A program made the translations under genes and the position numbers. The notes beneath the pieces were generated by a model. The model did no database searches, was not told the origin of the DNA, and saw only the letters and a program-made list of their open reading frames with translations. Positions 7,501-13,197 of a stretch of 18,333 bases of DNA are shown one piece after another; within the stretch, counting starts at the first letter, position 1, and each line of letters begins with the position of its first letter. This DNA is from an uncultured Chloroflexota bacterium (GTDB lineage: Bacteria; Chloroflexota; Limnocylindria; Limnocylindrales; Limnocylindraceae): positions 1 to 18,333 of the forward strand of contig CALMIH010000175.1 in the NCBI GenBank assembly GCA_937864085.1, written 5' to 3'.

Positions 7501-9038
7501 TGAGCAGCCTGCCAGCACCAGTCAGTGGATCGTCAGTCGCGCCGTTGAGCGAGGCTCCGCGCCGCGTCCTCTTTGGACTCTTCGACGCCGCCGGCTGGGG
7601 CTGGGCCACCTTCCGTGCCGTGCTCTGGACGCTCGTCATCATCTTGTTGCTCGGATACATCCCAGACCGCGCCTACTACCTCACCGTCTCACCAACTGTT
7701 GACCTTGGTCTGAACGCGGTCTCGCTGGTCAATATCTGCCCCGCAGAGAATGAGGGGCTCCCATGCCCTGCACCCGCTGGCGCACTGATCCCGTGGAAGA
7801 GCGGCCCTGCCGCAGCGCTTCCAGGCGCGGGTGAGGGTGGCGCACTGCTCCAGGTGGGAACGCATCTCTATTACGTTGGCGGTCGAGCCGCTGACGCAAA
7901 AGATGAGTTTGCCAATATTGCCAACGTTGCCACCGCAGCGATCGGCCCAGATGGGCTCAGCACCTGGAGCGCCGCAGCAGCACTCCCAGAGCCGCGCGCT
8001 CTGAGTGCCGCCGCATATCTCGCCGGTACCGCATATGTAATTGGCGGAACCTCTGCAACAGAGAGCGCAACCACAACGGTCTACGCTGGAAAGCCAGACA
8101 CCGTCACCGGTCTCATCACGATGTGGACCTTAGTTGATGCGCTACAGCTTCCTGCGCCACTCAGCGGGGCATCAGTCGTTACAGTGAGCGATGGCCTGAT
8201 TCTCCTTGGCGGCGCTGATGAGAGCAACGCACCGCAGACGAGCGTCTGGAAGGCCACACTGCAGGGCGATGGAACACTTGGCGCATGGGAGGAGGCAACG
8301 CCGCTCCCTGAGCCGCGCGCCAACGCCGCGGCAGTACTGGTGGGCGACGCAATCTGGCTCTGGGGTGGACGGGACGCAGACGGCGTGACCGGCGTCTCGC
8401 TCCGTGGCGACATCGCCGTGGCGAAGAGCCCAGCAACAGGCCACAGCGCGCCAGCCCCCGCAACACCTGACGAGCAGGGTGATGCGGCGATCGGCAGCAT
8501 CTACAAGTGGAGCGCCACCAGCGGCGAAGGGGATCTCCCAACGCCACGCGAAGGTGCGGCGCTCTGGAGTGCAAACGGCACCCTCTACGTTGCGGGCGGC
8601 GTACAGGACGGCGTGGCGATCGGCAGCGTCTACTGGACCGCACCAGCCGCCGCGACTGGCATCACTACTTGGTACACCGTTGAGCAGGTGAACCTCCCCG
8701 CCGATCAGCTGCGCGTCAACGCGAGCGGCGTGGTGGTTGGACCGCAGGCGCTCCTTCTCGGGGGTGAAGATGCGAGCGGCGTTCCGGCAACCACCGCGCT
8801 CAGCGCGGGCACATCGCCGAAGGCGCCAGTCTTCCGCGCCGGACTCTTCGGCCTCACCGTGCCAGGACTCGCACTCCCTGGCGAAGTGGGCCAGCAGATC
8901 GGCTTCCTCTCCGCCGCCGGCGCATGGACACTCAACTTCGTCCTCCTCCTCGCCGCCGCCGTTGCGTATGCGCAACGCGAGCGCTTCGGCGCATGGGTGA
9001 GCCGCCTGCGCGGCCGCAAGGGCGCATCCGCCCGCTAG
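7500..9038 (+). CDS. Kelch-repeat membrane protein, last gene of the cytochrome operon
   Basis: This 512-residue protein has one helix near each end (~40-58 and ~474-492) and an extracytoplasmic middle. The middle shows six spaced kelch-type blades marked by double glycines after hydrophobic strands: YYVGG (127), YVIGG (182), ILLGG (237), LWLWGG-like (289), LYVAGG (366), LLLGG (421). Trp-containing strands lie between them, so a six-bladed propeller is likely. The ATG overlaps the stop of the cytochrome c-cupredoxin gene by one base, so it is cotranscribed and probably associates with the complex. I see no cofactor or catalytic motif. A scaffold or docking role is inference. Cys 80 and Cys 89, just after the first helix, could form a disulfide. 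Confidence 0.75.
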   Translation: MSSLPAPVSGSSVAPLSEAPRRVLFGLFDAAGWGWATFRAVLWTLVIILLLGYIPDRAYYLTVSPTVDLGLNAVSLVNICPAENEGLPCPAPAGALIPWKSGPAAALPGAGEGGALLQVGTHLYYVGGRAADAKDEFANIANVATAAIGPDGLSTWSAAAALPEPRALSAAAYLAGTAYVIGGTSATESATTTVYAGKPDTVTGLITMWTLVDALQLPAPLSGASVVTVSDGLILLGGADESNAPQTSVWKATLQGDGTLGAWEEATPLPEPRANAAAVLVGDAIWLWGGRDADGVTGVSLRGDIAVAKSPATGHSAPAPATPDEQGDAAIGSIYKWSATSGEGDLPTPREGAALWSANGTLYVAGGVQDGVAIGSVYWTAPAAATGITTWYTVEQVNLPADQLRVNASGVVVGPQALLLGGEDASGVPATTALSAGTSPKAPVFRAGLFGLTVPGLALPGEVGQQIGFLSAAGAWTLNFVLLLAAAVAYAQRERFGAWVSRLRGRKGASAR

Positions 9039-9056
9039 TTCAGCTCGCCACCGCCG

Positions 9057-9086
9057 TATACTTCCGCGAAACACCTGCCCGGGTGT
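9057..9086 (+). promoter_or_regulatory. -10 element TATACT and leader hairpin before the Pr6Pr gene
   Basis: TATACT (9057-9062) is a 5-of-6 match to the -10 consensus, without a convincing -35. A small hairpin, ACACC-TGCCCG-GGTGT (9071-9086), follows near the predicted start, and then the Shine-Dalgarno GGAGG (9094-9098 area) before ATG 9102. This is the only gap between the kelch and Pr6Pr genes and marks a separate transcription unit. Confidence 0.4.
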
Positions 9087-9101
9087 GAAGTGGGAGGAAG
9101 C

Positions 9102-9788
9102 ATGAACACAGCAACCGCGAAGCGCCTCTACGGCATCAACGCGTTCGTCGCGTGGCTCGGCTACGGCATGGTGCAGGTAGTGAACATTTTCGGCCTAGTG
9201 CCGCGGAGCACTCCATACGACCCAGGCAGTAACTTGTTTGGTGGCCATGCAGAAGGACTCGCTGGGGCCATCGGTCGCGTGTATGACTCCCACGGCTACT
9301 TCACCACCTGGTCCAACATTGTGGTGGCAATCACCCTGACGGCGCTCTACCTCAACCCAGAACGCACAGGTCGAATCTTCAACCGCCTTCGGAACACTGG
9401 ACTACTGATGATCACGATGACGATGGTGCTCTACCACCTGCTCCTCGCAGGCTCAGCAAACCCGCAGAGTTGGTACGCGTTGACTAATCTGTTGCAGCAC
9501 TACATCACCCCCGTGCTGACTATCCTCGTCTGGGCCATCGCAGGGCCGCGCGGCCGATTCCCGCTCAGCGATACGTTCGTCGTCTTCATCATCCCGATTG
9601 CGTATCTGGCCTACACGCTGCTGCACGGCGCGATTGCCTCGGTCTATCCGTATGGGTTCTTCAACGTCATTAAGTACGGATACGCCTCGGTCCTGATGTT
9701 GATGCTCGGCGTCATCGTTGGCGGGTACGTCGTGGCGCTCCTCTATCTGGGCGCCGAGCGCCTGCTTCGGCGACGGGGGAGCGCATAG
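9102..9788 (+). CDS. Pr6Pr-family six-helix membrane protein
   Basis: The 228-residue integral membrane protein has about six hydrophobic segments. Family hallmarks are the YFTTWSNI stretch after helix 1, the HHY-like LLQHYITP segment, and PIAYLAYTLLHGAI followed by YPYGFFNV. Members are widespread in Actinobacteria and relatives, and I know of no established function. ATG 9102 is chosen over the longer open frame because a strong GGAGG lies a few bases upstream. It has its own candidate promoter and converges with the tRNA-Lys gene, whose 3' end is only a few bases from its stop. No link to the cytochrome operon is visible beyond position. Confidence 0.7.
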   Translation: MNTATAKRLYGINAFVAWLGYGMVQVVNIFGLVPRSTPYDPGSNLFGGHAEGLAGAIGRVYDSHGYFTTWSNIVVAITLTALYLNPERTGRIFNRLRNTGLLMITMTMVLYHLLLAGSANPQSWYALTNLLQHYITPVLTILVWAIAGPRGRFPLSDTFVVFIIPIAYLAYTLLHGAIASVYPYGFFNVIKYGYASVLMLMLGVIVGGYVVALLYLGAERLLRRRGSA

Positions 9789-9792
9789 GAGT

Positions 9793-9867
9793 TGGTGAGC
9801 CGGGCGGGGTTCGAACCCGCGACCAAGGGTTTAAAAGACCCCTGCTCTACCTCTGAGCTACCGGCCC
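9793..9867 (-). tRNA. tRNA-Lys (anticodon UUU)
   Basis: On the minus strand it folds as a full cloverleaf. The seven-pair acceptor is GGGCCGG with CCGGCTC (one G-U). The D arm is GCTC/GAGC. The anticodon loop CTTTTAA reads UUU, and the T arm GCGGG-TTCGAAC-CCCGC is perfect. Discriminator A is followed by an encoded CCA (9793-9795). A -10-like GAGAAT on the minus strand ends six bases before the mature 5' G, so the primary transcript may start at or next to the mature end. Confidence 0.95.
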
Positions 9868-9873
9868 GCGCAG

Positions 9874-9919
9874 ATTCTCCCACGACGCGCTGGTCGGCGG
9901 GTCGTCTTCGTGGGAGAAT
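9874..9919. promoter_or_regulatory. Back-to-back promoters in a perfect 12-bp inverted repeat (tRNA-Lys / DUF2203)
   Basis: ATTCTCCCACGA (9874-9885) and TCGTGGGAGAAT (9908-9919) are exact inverted copies. Read outward, each ends in GAGAAT followed by exactly six bases. On the minus strand these lead to G1 of tRNA-Lys (9867); on the plus strand to ATG 9926. The repeat therefore looks like two copies of one promoter core, or an operator overlapping both -10 elements. Without this symmetry GAGAAT alone would be a weak call. Confidence 0.5.
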
Positions 9920-9925
9920 TGCCGC

Positions 9926-10420
9926 ATGAAGCGTGAATGGTCCATTGAGGCGGCAACGCAGGCCCTTACCGAACTGCGTCCCCTGATCGCGCTCCTGCGC
10001 GAGCAGCGCGCCGCCCTTGAGGGCCTGAAGCAGGAGCTGCTCCGACTCCGCAGGCTGGAGCGCGCCGGCGCTCGGCCAGGCGGGAGCGACCAGAGCGACC
10101 TTCAGGCGATTGATTCAGATAGCGCCACCCAGGAGGCGCTCGTCACCAGTTCGCTCGTTGAGGTGCGCATCCGCGCGCTCGTTGATCAGATGCAGGCGAG
10201 CGTTGATCGCGTTGCGTCGCGCGGGATTGAGCTGCGCGATATTGAGCGCGGTCTGATTGACTTCCCAGCGGCGGCGTTTGGGCGACCCTTCCTGCTCTGT
10301 TGGGAGGAGGCGGACGGCGAGGACGTCTCGTATGCACACAGCCTTGGTGAAGGCTTCGGTGCACGGCTACCGATCGGCGAGTTCCTTCGTCGTCACGCGC
10401 AGCCTGAGCGAGGGATTTGA
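9926..10420 (+). CDS. DUF2203 family protein
   Basis: The 164-residue soluble protein has an N-terminal charged, heptad-like helical region (~7-50), a variable Ser/Asp-rich linker, a second helical stretch (~78-105), and the family's C-terminal block. That block reads GIELRDIERGLIDFPA, GRPFLLCWEEAD and a closing GFGARLPI. The function of DUF2203 is unknown; the GLIDFPA...LCW block is conserved and suggests a compact domain. There is no Shine-Dalgarno sequence. GAGAAT six bases upstream suggests a leaderless message. Its stop codon overlaps the -35 box of the tRNA-fMet promoter. Confidence 0.8.
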   Translation: MKREWSIEAATQALTELRPLIALLREQRAALEGLKQELLRLRRLERAGARPGGSDQSDLQAIDSDSATQEALVTSSLVEVRIRALVDQMQASVDRVASRGIELRDIERGLIDFPAAAFGRPFLLCWEEADGEDVSYAHSLGEGFGARLPIGEFLRRHAQPERGI

Positions 10421-10445
10421 CGCAACGCGCCGAACTGCCGATACT
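10417..10445 (+). promoter_or_regulatory. Sigma-70-type promoter for tRNA-fMet
   Basis: TTGACG (10417-10422) and GATACT (10440-10445) are separated by exactly 17 bases, the best complete -35/-10 pair in the window. Five bases separate the -10 box from position 1 of the tRNA, so transcription would begin at or within a base or two of the mature 5' end. The -35 box overlaps the DUF2203 stop codon. Confidence 0.75.
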
Positions 10446-10450
10446 CCGCA

Positions 10451-10525
10451 AGCGGGGTGGAGCAGTGGCAGCTCGTCGGGCTCATAACCCGAAGGTCGGT
10501 GGTTCGAATCCATCCCCCGCAACCA
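10451..10525 (+). tRNA. Initiator tRNA-fMet (anticodon CAU)
   Basis: The anticodon arm TCGGG-CTCATAA-CCCGA carries the three G-C pairs that mark bacterial initiators, and GGGGTGGAGCAG with the CCCCGCAACCA end is typical. The D loop is short (AGTGGCA). Position 1 is A and position 72 is A, an unpaired 1-72 position as initiators require, though C1 is more common. CCA is encoded (10523-10525). The 3' half from 10492 is duplicated at 11356, forming the left end of a small genomic island. Confidence 0.95.
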
Positions 10526-10567
10526 ACTCCTACTTCCCCGATACGAACGCGTCAATCTCCTCCAGCG
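10492..10567. repeat. Left direct repeat (attL-like) across tRNA-fMet 3' half and a tlpA 3'-end fragment
   Basis: This copy is 76 bp and differs from the right copy (11356-11431) at 10509, 10528, 10529 and 10539. Bases 10531-10567, read on the minus strand, still encode the LEEIDAFVSGK-stop end of the TlpA-like protein but are detached from any gene. Identity stops abruptly at both ends. Confidence 0.9.
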
Positions 10568-10578
10568 GTGCTACGCGT

Positions 10579-10584
10579 TAGACT
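10579..10584 (+). promoter_or_regulatory. -10-like TAGACT for the leaderless island lipoprotein gene
   Basis: TAGACT ends exactly six bases before ATG 10591 and starts 12 bases after the left repeat, so it is the island's own promoter. I see no convincing -35 and no Shine-Dalgarno sequence. Confidence 0.45.
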
Positions 10585-10590
10585 GCGGGT

Positions 10591-11343
10591 ATGAAACTCC
10601 TCACGGCGCTTGGGCTCACCGCGGTGCTCCTGGTAACGGGGTGCGGCGGCGGGAGCGCGGAAGCCACTCTAGCGCCTGAAGGATTTATGGATATTCCGCA
10701 ACCTGTTCCGACCGAAATGTCTACCCCACAGTCATCGTGTCCAACTCCACTTCTTCAAACGCCGGTTGACCTATCAACGGTCACATCGATTCTTTATCCG
10801 GGACAGGAGCGAGGCGGAAATTACAAAGCTCACGGTGGTTTTGGTTTTGATAATGCGACCGATAATTCGGTAACGGTGAAGATCCCACTAGATGGCAAGA
10901 TCACCCGTGTTGTTCGCTATAGAGAGATGGGCGAGATTCAGTATCTCTTTGAGTTTGATGGAGATTGTGGGGTCTCGTTCCGATTCGATCATTTAAGAAA
11001 ATTGACCGCCAAGTTTGAAGCGGTAGTGAATGCGTTTCCGATAAAGGAAGACACTCGCACTGACCCAGTAAGTCCGCCCGTCGCTGTAACGGTCGGTGAA
11101 GTGATTGCCACGGAAGTTGGATTTCTCAATAATGTGTTTGTAGATTTTGGCGTTTACGATATGCGCCAGAAAAATGAAGCATCGAAAGATCCTGCTTGGG
11201 CGAGCGCTCATTCTGAGTATCCAGCAGATTCTTACGGTATATGTTGGCTTGATTCACTGCCTGAAGCTGACAGCTTGGCGGTAAAAGCACTGCCTTCTCG
11301 TGATGGCAGCAAAAATGGACAGACAAGCGACTACTGCGAATAG
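10591..11343 (+). CDS. Island-borne lipoprotein with a possible degenerate M23/LytM-like domain
   Basis: The 250-residue product has a lipoprotein signal with lipobox LVTGC (Cys18), then a low-complexity Pro/Thr-rich stretch to ~60. Its core includes RGGNYKAHGGFGFDN (~75-90), FRFDHLRK and NVFVDFGVYD. These are spaced like the H-x-x-x-D, late H and H-x-H blocks of M23 peptidases, but the final HxH is absent, so it would be catalytically dead or act as a binding fold. I do not recognise a named family. Composition changes inside the gene: the signal-peptide part (to ~10660) is GC-rich like the host, while the rest is near 47 percent GC with rarer codons (ATA, AGA, TTA). A run of six T follows the stop. 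It is the only cargo of the mini-island. Confidence 0.7.
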   Translation: MKLLTALGLTAVLLVTGCGGGSAEATLAPEGFMDIPQPVPTEMSTPQSSCPTPLLQTPVDLSTVTSILYPGQERGGNYKAHGGFGFDNATDNSVTVKIPLDGKITRVVRYREMGEIQYLFEFDGDCGVSFRFDHLRKLTAKFEAVVNAFPIKEDTRTDPVSPPVAVTVGEVIATEVGFLNNVFVDFGVYDMRQKNEASKDPAWASAHSEYPADSYGICWLDSLPEADSLAVKALPSRDGSKNGQTSDYCE

Positions 11344-11355
11344 GTTTTTTCCAGT

Positions 11356-11431
11356 AAGGTCGGTGGTTCGAACCCATCCCCCGCAACCAACCGCTACTTC
11401 CCTGATACGAACGCGTCAATCTCCTCCAGCG
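11356..11431. repeat. Right direct repeat (attR-like), with tRNA-fMet 3' remnant at 11356-11389
   Basis: Bases 11356-11389 copy the tRNA-fMet 3' half including the T arm and CCA, but the 5' half is absent, so this is a remnant and not a tRNA gene. Bases 11394-11431 are the true 3' end of the tlpA gene. See the left copy at 10492-10567. Confidence 0.9.
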
Positions 11432-11882
11432 AGGCGAATGGCCCCACCTGGTAATCAAGGACCTCCCCTGACGCGTTGAGCAGCAGGGTGAGCGGCGCCG
11501 CATTCACGGGAATCTGTCCGGCGATCGTGCCGTCCGCATCAACGAGGTTTTCCCAGGTTGCGCCGAGCTGCTCCGCCGCCTCAGCGGCGGGTCCCGCCGC
11601 ATCCCTATAGAGAACGCCAACGACCGTTGCCTGCGGCGCGGCACTTGCCGCATATGCGGCGAGGAGTGGGATCTCATCACGGCACGGTACGCACCAGCTC
11701 CCCCAGAAGTTCAGCAAGATGCGATCTTTTCCGGCGGCGAGATCGCTCATCTCAAGGCTCGCCTGCGGATCGCTCAGTGTTGCTTCGCCACTGATGCTGA
11801 TCGTTCGTCCGATCAGTTCTCCGGATGCTTGGCAGCCGCCCACCAGAAGTGCGAGCACGAGGAGTGCGCTGAGCTTCCTCAC
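11394..11882 (-). CDS. TlpA/ResA-like thioredoxin-fold lipoprotein
   Basis: The 162-residue extracytoplasmic disulfide reductase has lipobox LVGGC (Cys17), so it would be membrane-tethered. The redox motif is W63-C64-V-P-C67 inside LLNFWGSWCVPCRDE, and the cis-proline is P130 in AAPLTLL. Such proteins reduce apocytochrome c cysteines or the copper-site cysteines of oxidase subunit II; the copper-domain neighbour favours a role in copper-site or cytochrome maturation (inference). The start is GTG 11882, overlapping the upstream TGA (GTGA), so it is translationally coupled. Its 3' end forms part of the direct repeat that flanks the island, and the gene remains intact. Confidence 0.9.
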   Translation of the reverse strand: MRKLSALLVLALLVGGCQASGELIGRTISISGEATLSDPQASLEMSDLAAGKDRILLNFWGSWCVPCRDEIPLLAAYAASAAPQATVVGVLYRDAAGPAAEAAEQLGATWENLVDADGTIAGQIPVNAAPLTLLLNASGEVLDYQVGPFASLEEIDAFVSGK

Positions 11883-11924
11883 TTCACCGTCAGCGCACCG
11901 ACCATGTTCGGGTGCACCGTGCAG
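11879..11924. repeat. 46-bp near-identical inverted repeat, copy 2 (cupredoxin 3' end)
   Basis: The reverse complement matches 7455-7500 at 43 of 46 positions and encodes the same copper-binding C-terminus and stop codon in the second cupredoxin gene. Confidence 0.85.
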
Positions 11925-12970
11925 ACAAAGACGTATCCACCAGCTGCGAGCGGCGGGATGTCGTAGAGGCGCTCATCGTCGCCGTTGAAGATCTCCCCCT
12001 GGAAGAGTTCAGCGCCGACCGCGTCAACCGTCCCTTCATGGATCGCCACATTGTGCGGGATACCGACATCCATGTTGTGGAATCGGATCTGTGTCGGCAC
12101 GTCTGCGGCGAGCTCAATGCTCGCCTGCTCAAACTTCACCGCCATGGCGCTGATCACCGTGATGCCGTCGCTCGGCGCCTCAGTGGGCGCGACGCTCTCT
12201 CCTGGTGCTGGAGCGCCTTCGCCAGCGGCTGGCGCAAAGAGGCCGAACTGCGATCCTCCGATGAGGATGAAGAGGATCGAGAAGAGAGCGAGGCTGATGC
12301 GCGGCGCGCGCTTCGGCTCGGGGTTTACAAGGTGACCAGAGCTATCCGCCTCCTCTACGGCGCGGTATTCGCGACCGGCATCGAGGAGCCACGCAATCAA
12401 GGCGATGGCGGTCATGAGTGCGCCAAGGAGGACGAAGGAGAGGCCGATCGCGGCGCCGAACAGCAAGACGGCAACGGCGACGCTCACCAAGAAGGGGAGG
12501 AGTGATGGGGCAGGAAGATGCACGCCGGCTGGCGGACCCGTTGGTGTGGCAGAGGCTCGGTCGTGCAGCTGCAGCGCGTCGCTGTGTGCAGCGCCGATCG
12601 CGTTATATTCGCGCACCGCTTCGCGACCCCAAGCGATCAGCGCCAAGACCATCGCGGTGCCAGAGACTGCGAGTGCGGCGCCGCCCATCGCAACGGAGAA
12701 GAAGAGCGCCGCGGCGGCAATGGAGATGAGGAACGGTGCAAGGCTTGGCCCAGGGAGGTGGATGCCCGCTGGCGGCTTTACCGCTGGGAGCGGCGGCATG
12801 CCGATCTGTCGGCTGGCCCGTCGATAGCGGAAGAAGACCCAGGCGTAGAACCCTGCAACGAGTGCGAGGACGCCGATCGGGATCAACTTAATCAGTGCAC
12901 CCCAGTCGGGTGCGACGAGCGGTCCAATAAGGGAGATCACCCACTCAAGGAACGAGCGGAGTGCATCCAC
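11879..12970 (-). CDS. Membrane protein with duplicated oxidase-subunit-IV-like module and C-terminal cupredoxin
   Basis: The 363-residue protein has an N-terminal helix (~24-46) and then two copies of a ~60-residue unit (66-125 and 146-205). Each unit starts PPAG[IV]HLP-x-PS-x-xPF, has two helices, and ends IAW...REY. The PPxGxHLPxPS start followed by paired helices resembles actinobacterial oxidase subunit IV (CtaF). A further helix (~226-246) and an Ala/Pro/Glu linker lead to a type 1 copper domain (~268-363) with ligands H306, C350, H353 and M356. Its copper domain closely resembles that of the cytochrome c fusion (6469-7500). GTG 12970 is chosen because AGAGAGG lies eight bases upstream. 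It would be an oxidase-associated copper donor or acceptor; the oxidase core genes are not in the window. Confidence 0.8.
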   Translation of the reverse strand: MDALRSFLEWVISLIGPLVAPDWGALIKLIPIGVLALVAGFYAWVFFRYRRASRQIGMPPLPAVKPPAGIHLPGPSLAPFLISIAAAALFFSVAMGGAALAVSGTAMVLALIAWGREAVREYNAIGAAHSDALQLHDRASATPTGPPAGVHLPAPSLLPFLVSVAVAVLLFGAAIGLSFVLLGALMTAIALIAWLLDAGREYRAVEEADSSGHLVNPEPKRAPRISLALFSILFILIGGSQFGLFAPAAGEGAPAPGESVAPTEAPSDGITVISAMAVKFEQASIELAADVPTQIRFHNMDVGIPHNVAIHEGTVDAVGAELFQGEIFNGDDERLYDIPPLAAGGYVFVCTVHPNMVGALTVK

Positions 12971-12983
12971 GTTCTGCGCCTCT

Positions 12984-13145
12984 CTAGGCTTCGGAGTTCA
13001 TGGCGTGGATCAAGATGAGCGCCATCGTTCCCATCGCAACGCCGAGGGCGATCAGCAGGAAGGCGCCGCCGAGATCCTTCGAGACGACGTAGTAGATGGA
13101 TCCAATGACGACGAAGATCAGCCCAAAGGCAGCCGCAAATTTCAT
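12984..13145 (-). CDS. Small (53-aa) two-helix membrane protein
   Basis: The product has two hydrophobic segments (~4-21 and ~27-47) joined by SKDLGG and a short polar tail. I recognise no family; the size and the place next to the cupredoxin/subunit-IV-like gene suggest a minor oxidase subunit or assembly peptide. Two ATG codons compete: 13151 abuts the -10-like TACACT, whereas 13145 lies exactly six bases after it. I choose 13145, following the leaderless pattern seen at other starts here. It ends 13 bases before the next gene's GTG. Confidence 0.65.
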   Translation of the reverse strand: MKFAAAFGLIFVVIGSIYYVVSKDLGGAFLLIALGVAMGTMALILIHAMNSEA

Positions 13146-13151
13146 ACTCAT

Positions 13152-13157
13152 AGTGTA
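13152..13157 (-). promoter_or_regulatory. -10-like TACACT, minus strand, in the ctaG divergent gap
   Basis: On the minus strand TACACT is followed by ATGAGT and then ATG 13145, which gives the -10/N6/start layout. The whole gap between the divergent starts is only ~50 bases. On the plus strand an AT-rich AATATAT near 13186-13192 may serve ctaG, but it fits the consensus poorly. Confidence 0.4.
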
Positions 13158-13197
13158 GCGCGACCCGAAAAGCCCGATCTGGACCAATATATGGGGG

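Larger units (their letters stand above)
10492..11431. mobile_element. Mini-island in tRNA-fMet bounded by 76-bp direct repeats
   Basis: Repeats at 10492-10567 and 11356-11431 (72/76 identical, offset 864) each contain the 3' half of tRNA-fMet plus the last 11 codons and stop of the convergent tlpA gene. The left copy completes an intact tRNA and the right copy completes an intact tlpA, so both host genes survive, as with att sites of integrative elements. The 788 unique bases carry a single lower-GC lipoprotein gene (about 43-50 percent GC in sampled stretches) and no recombinase, so it would be a satellite, a remnant or a cassette moved in trans. The difference inside the tlpA copies is synonymous (serine TCG/TCA), suggesting one arm came from a related strain. 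Confidence 0.7.

Noticed and set aside
8172..9074. 300-codon minus-strand frame opposite the kelch gene
   Set aside because: Cys/Arg-rich low-quality translation opposite regular kelch blades; no start signal or family features.
11356..11389. A second tRNA gene
   Set aside because: Only the 3' half (variable loop, T arm, acceptor 3' strand, CCA) is present, preceded by unrelated sequence; it is the duplicated repeat end.
11912..13018. Several overlapping plus-strand frames opposite the cupredoxin membrane gene
   Set aside because: The minus-strand gene has copper ligands, an internal repeat and a ribosome site; the plus-strand frames are compositional shadows.
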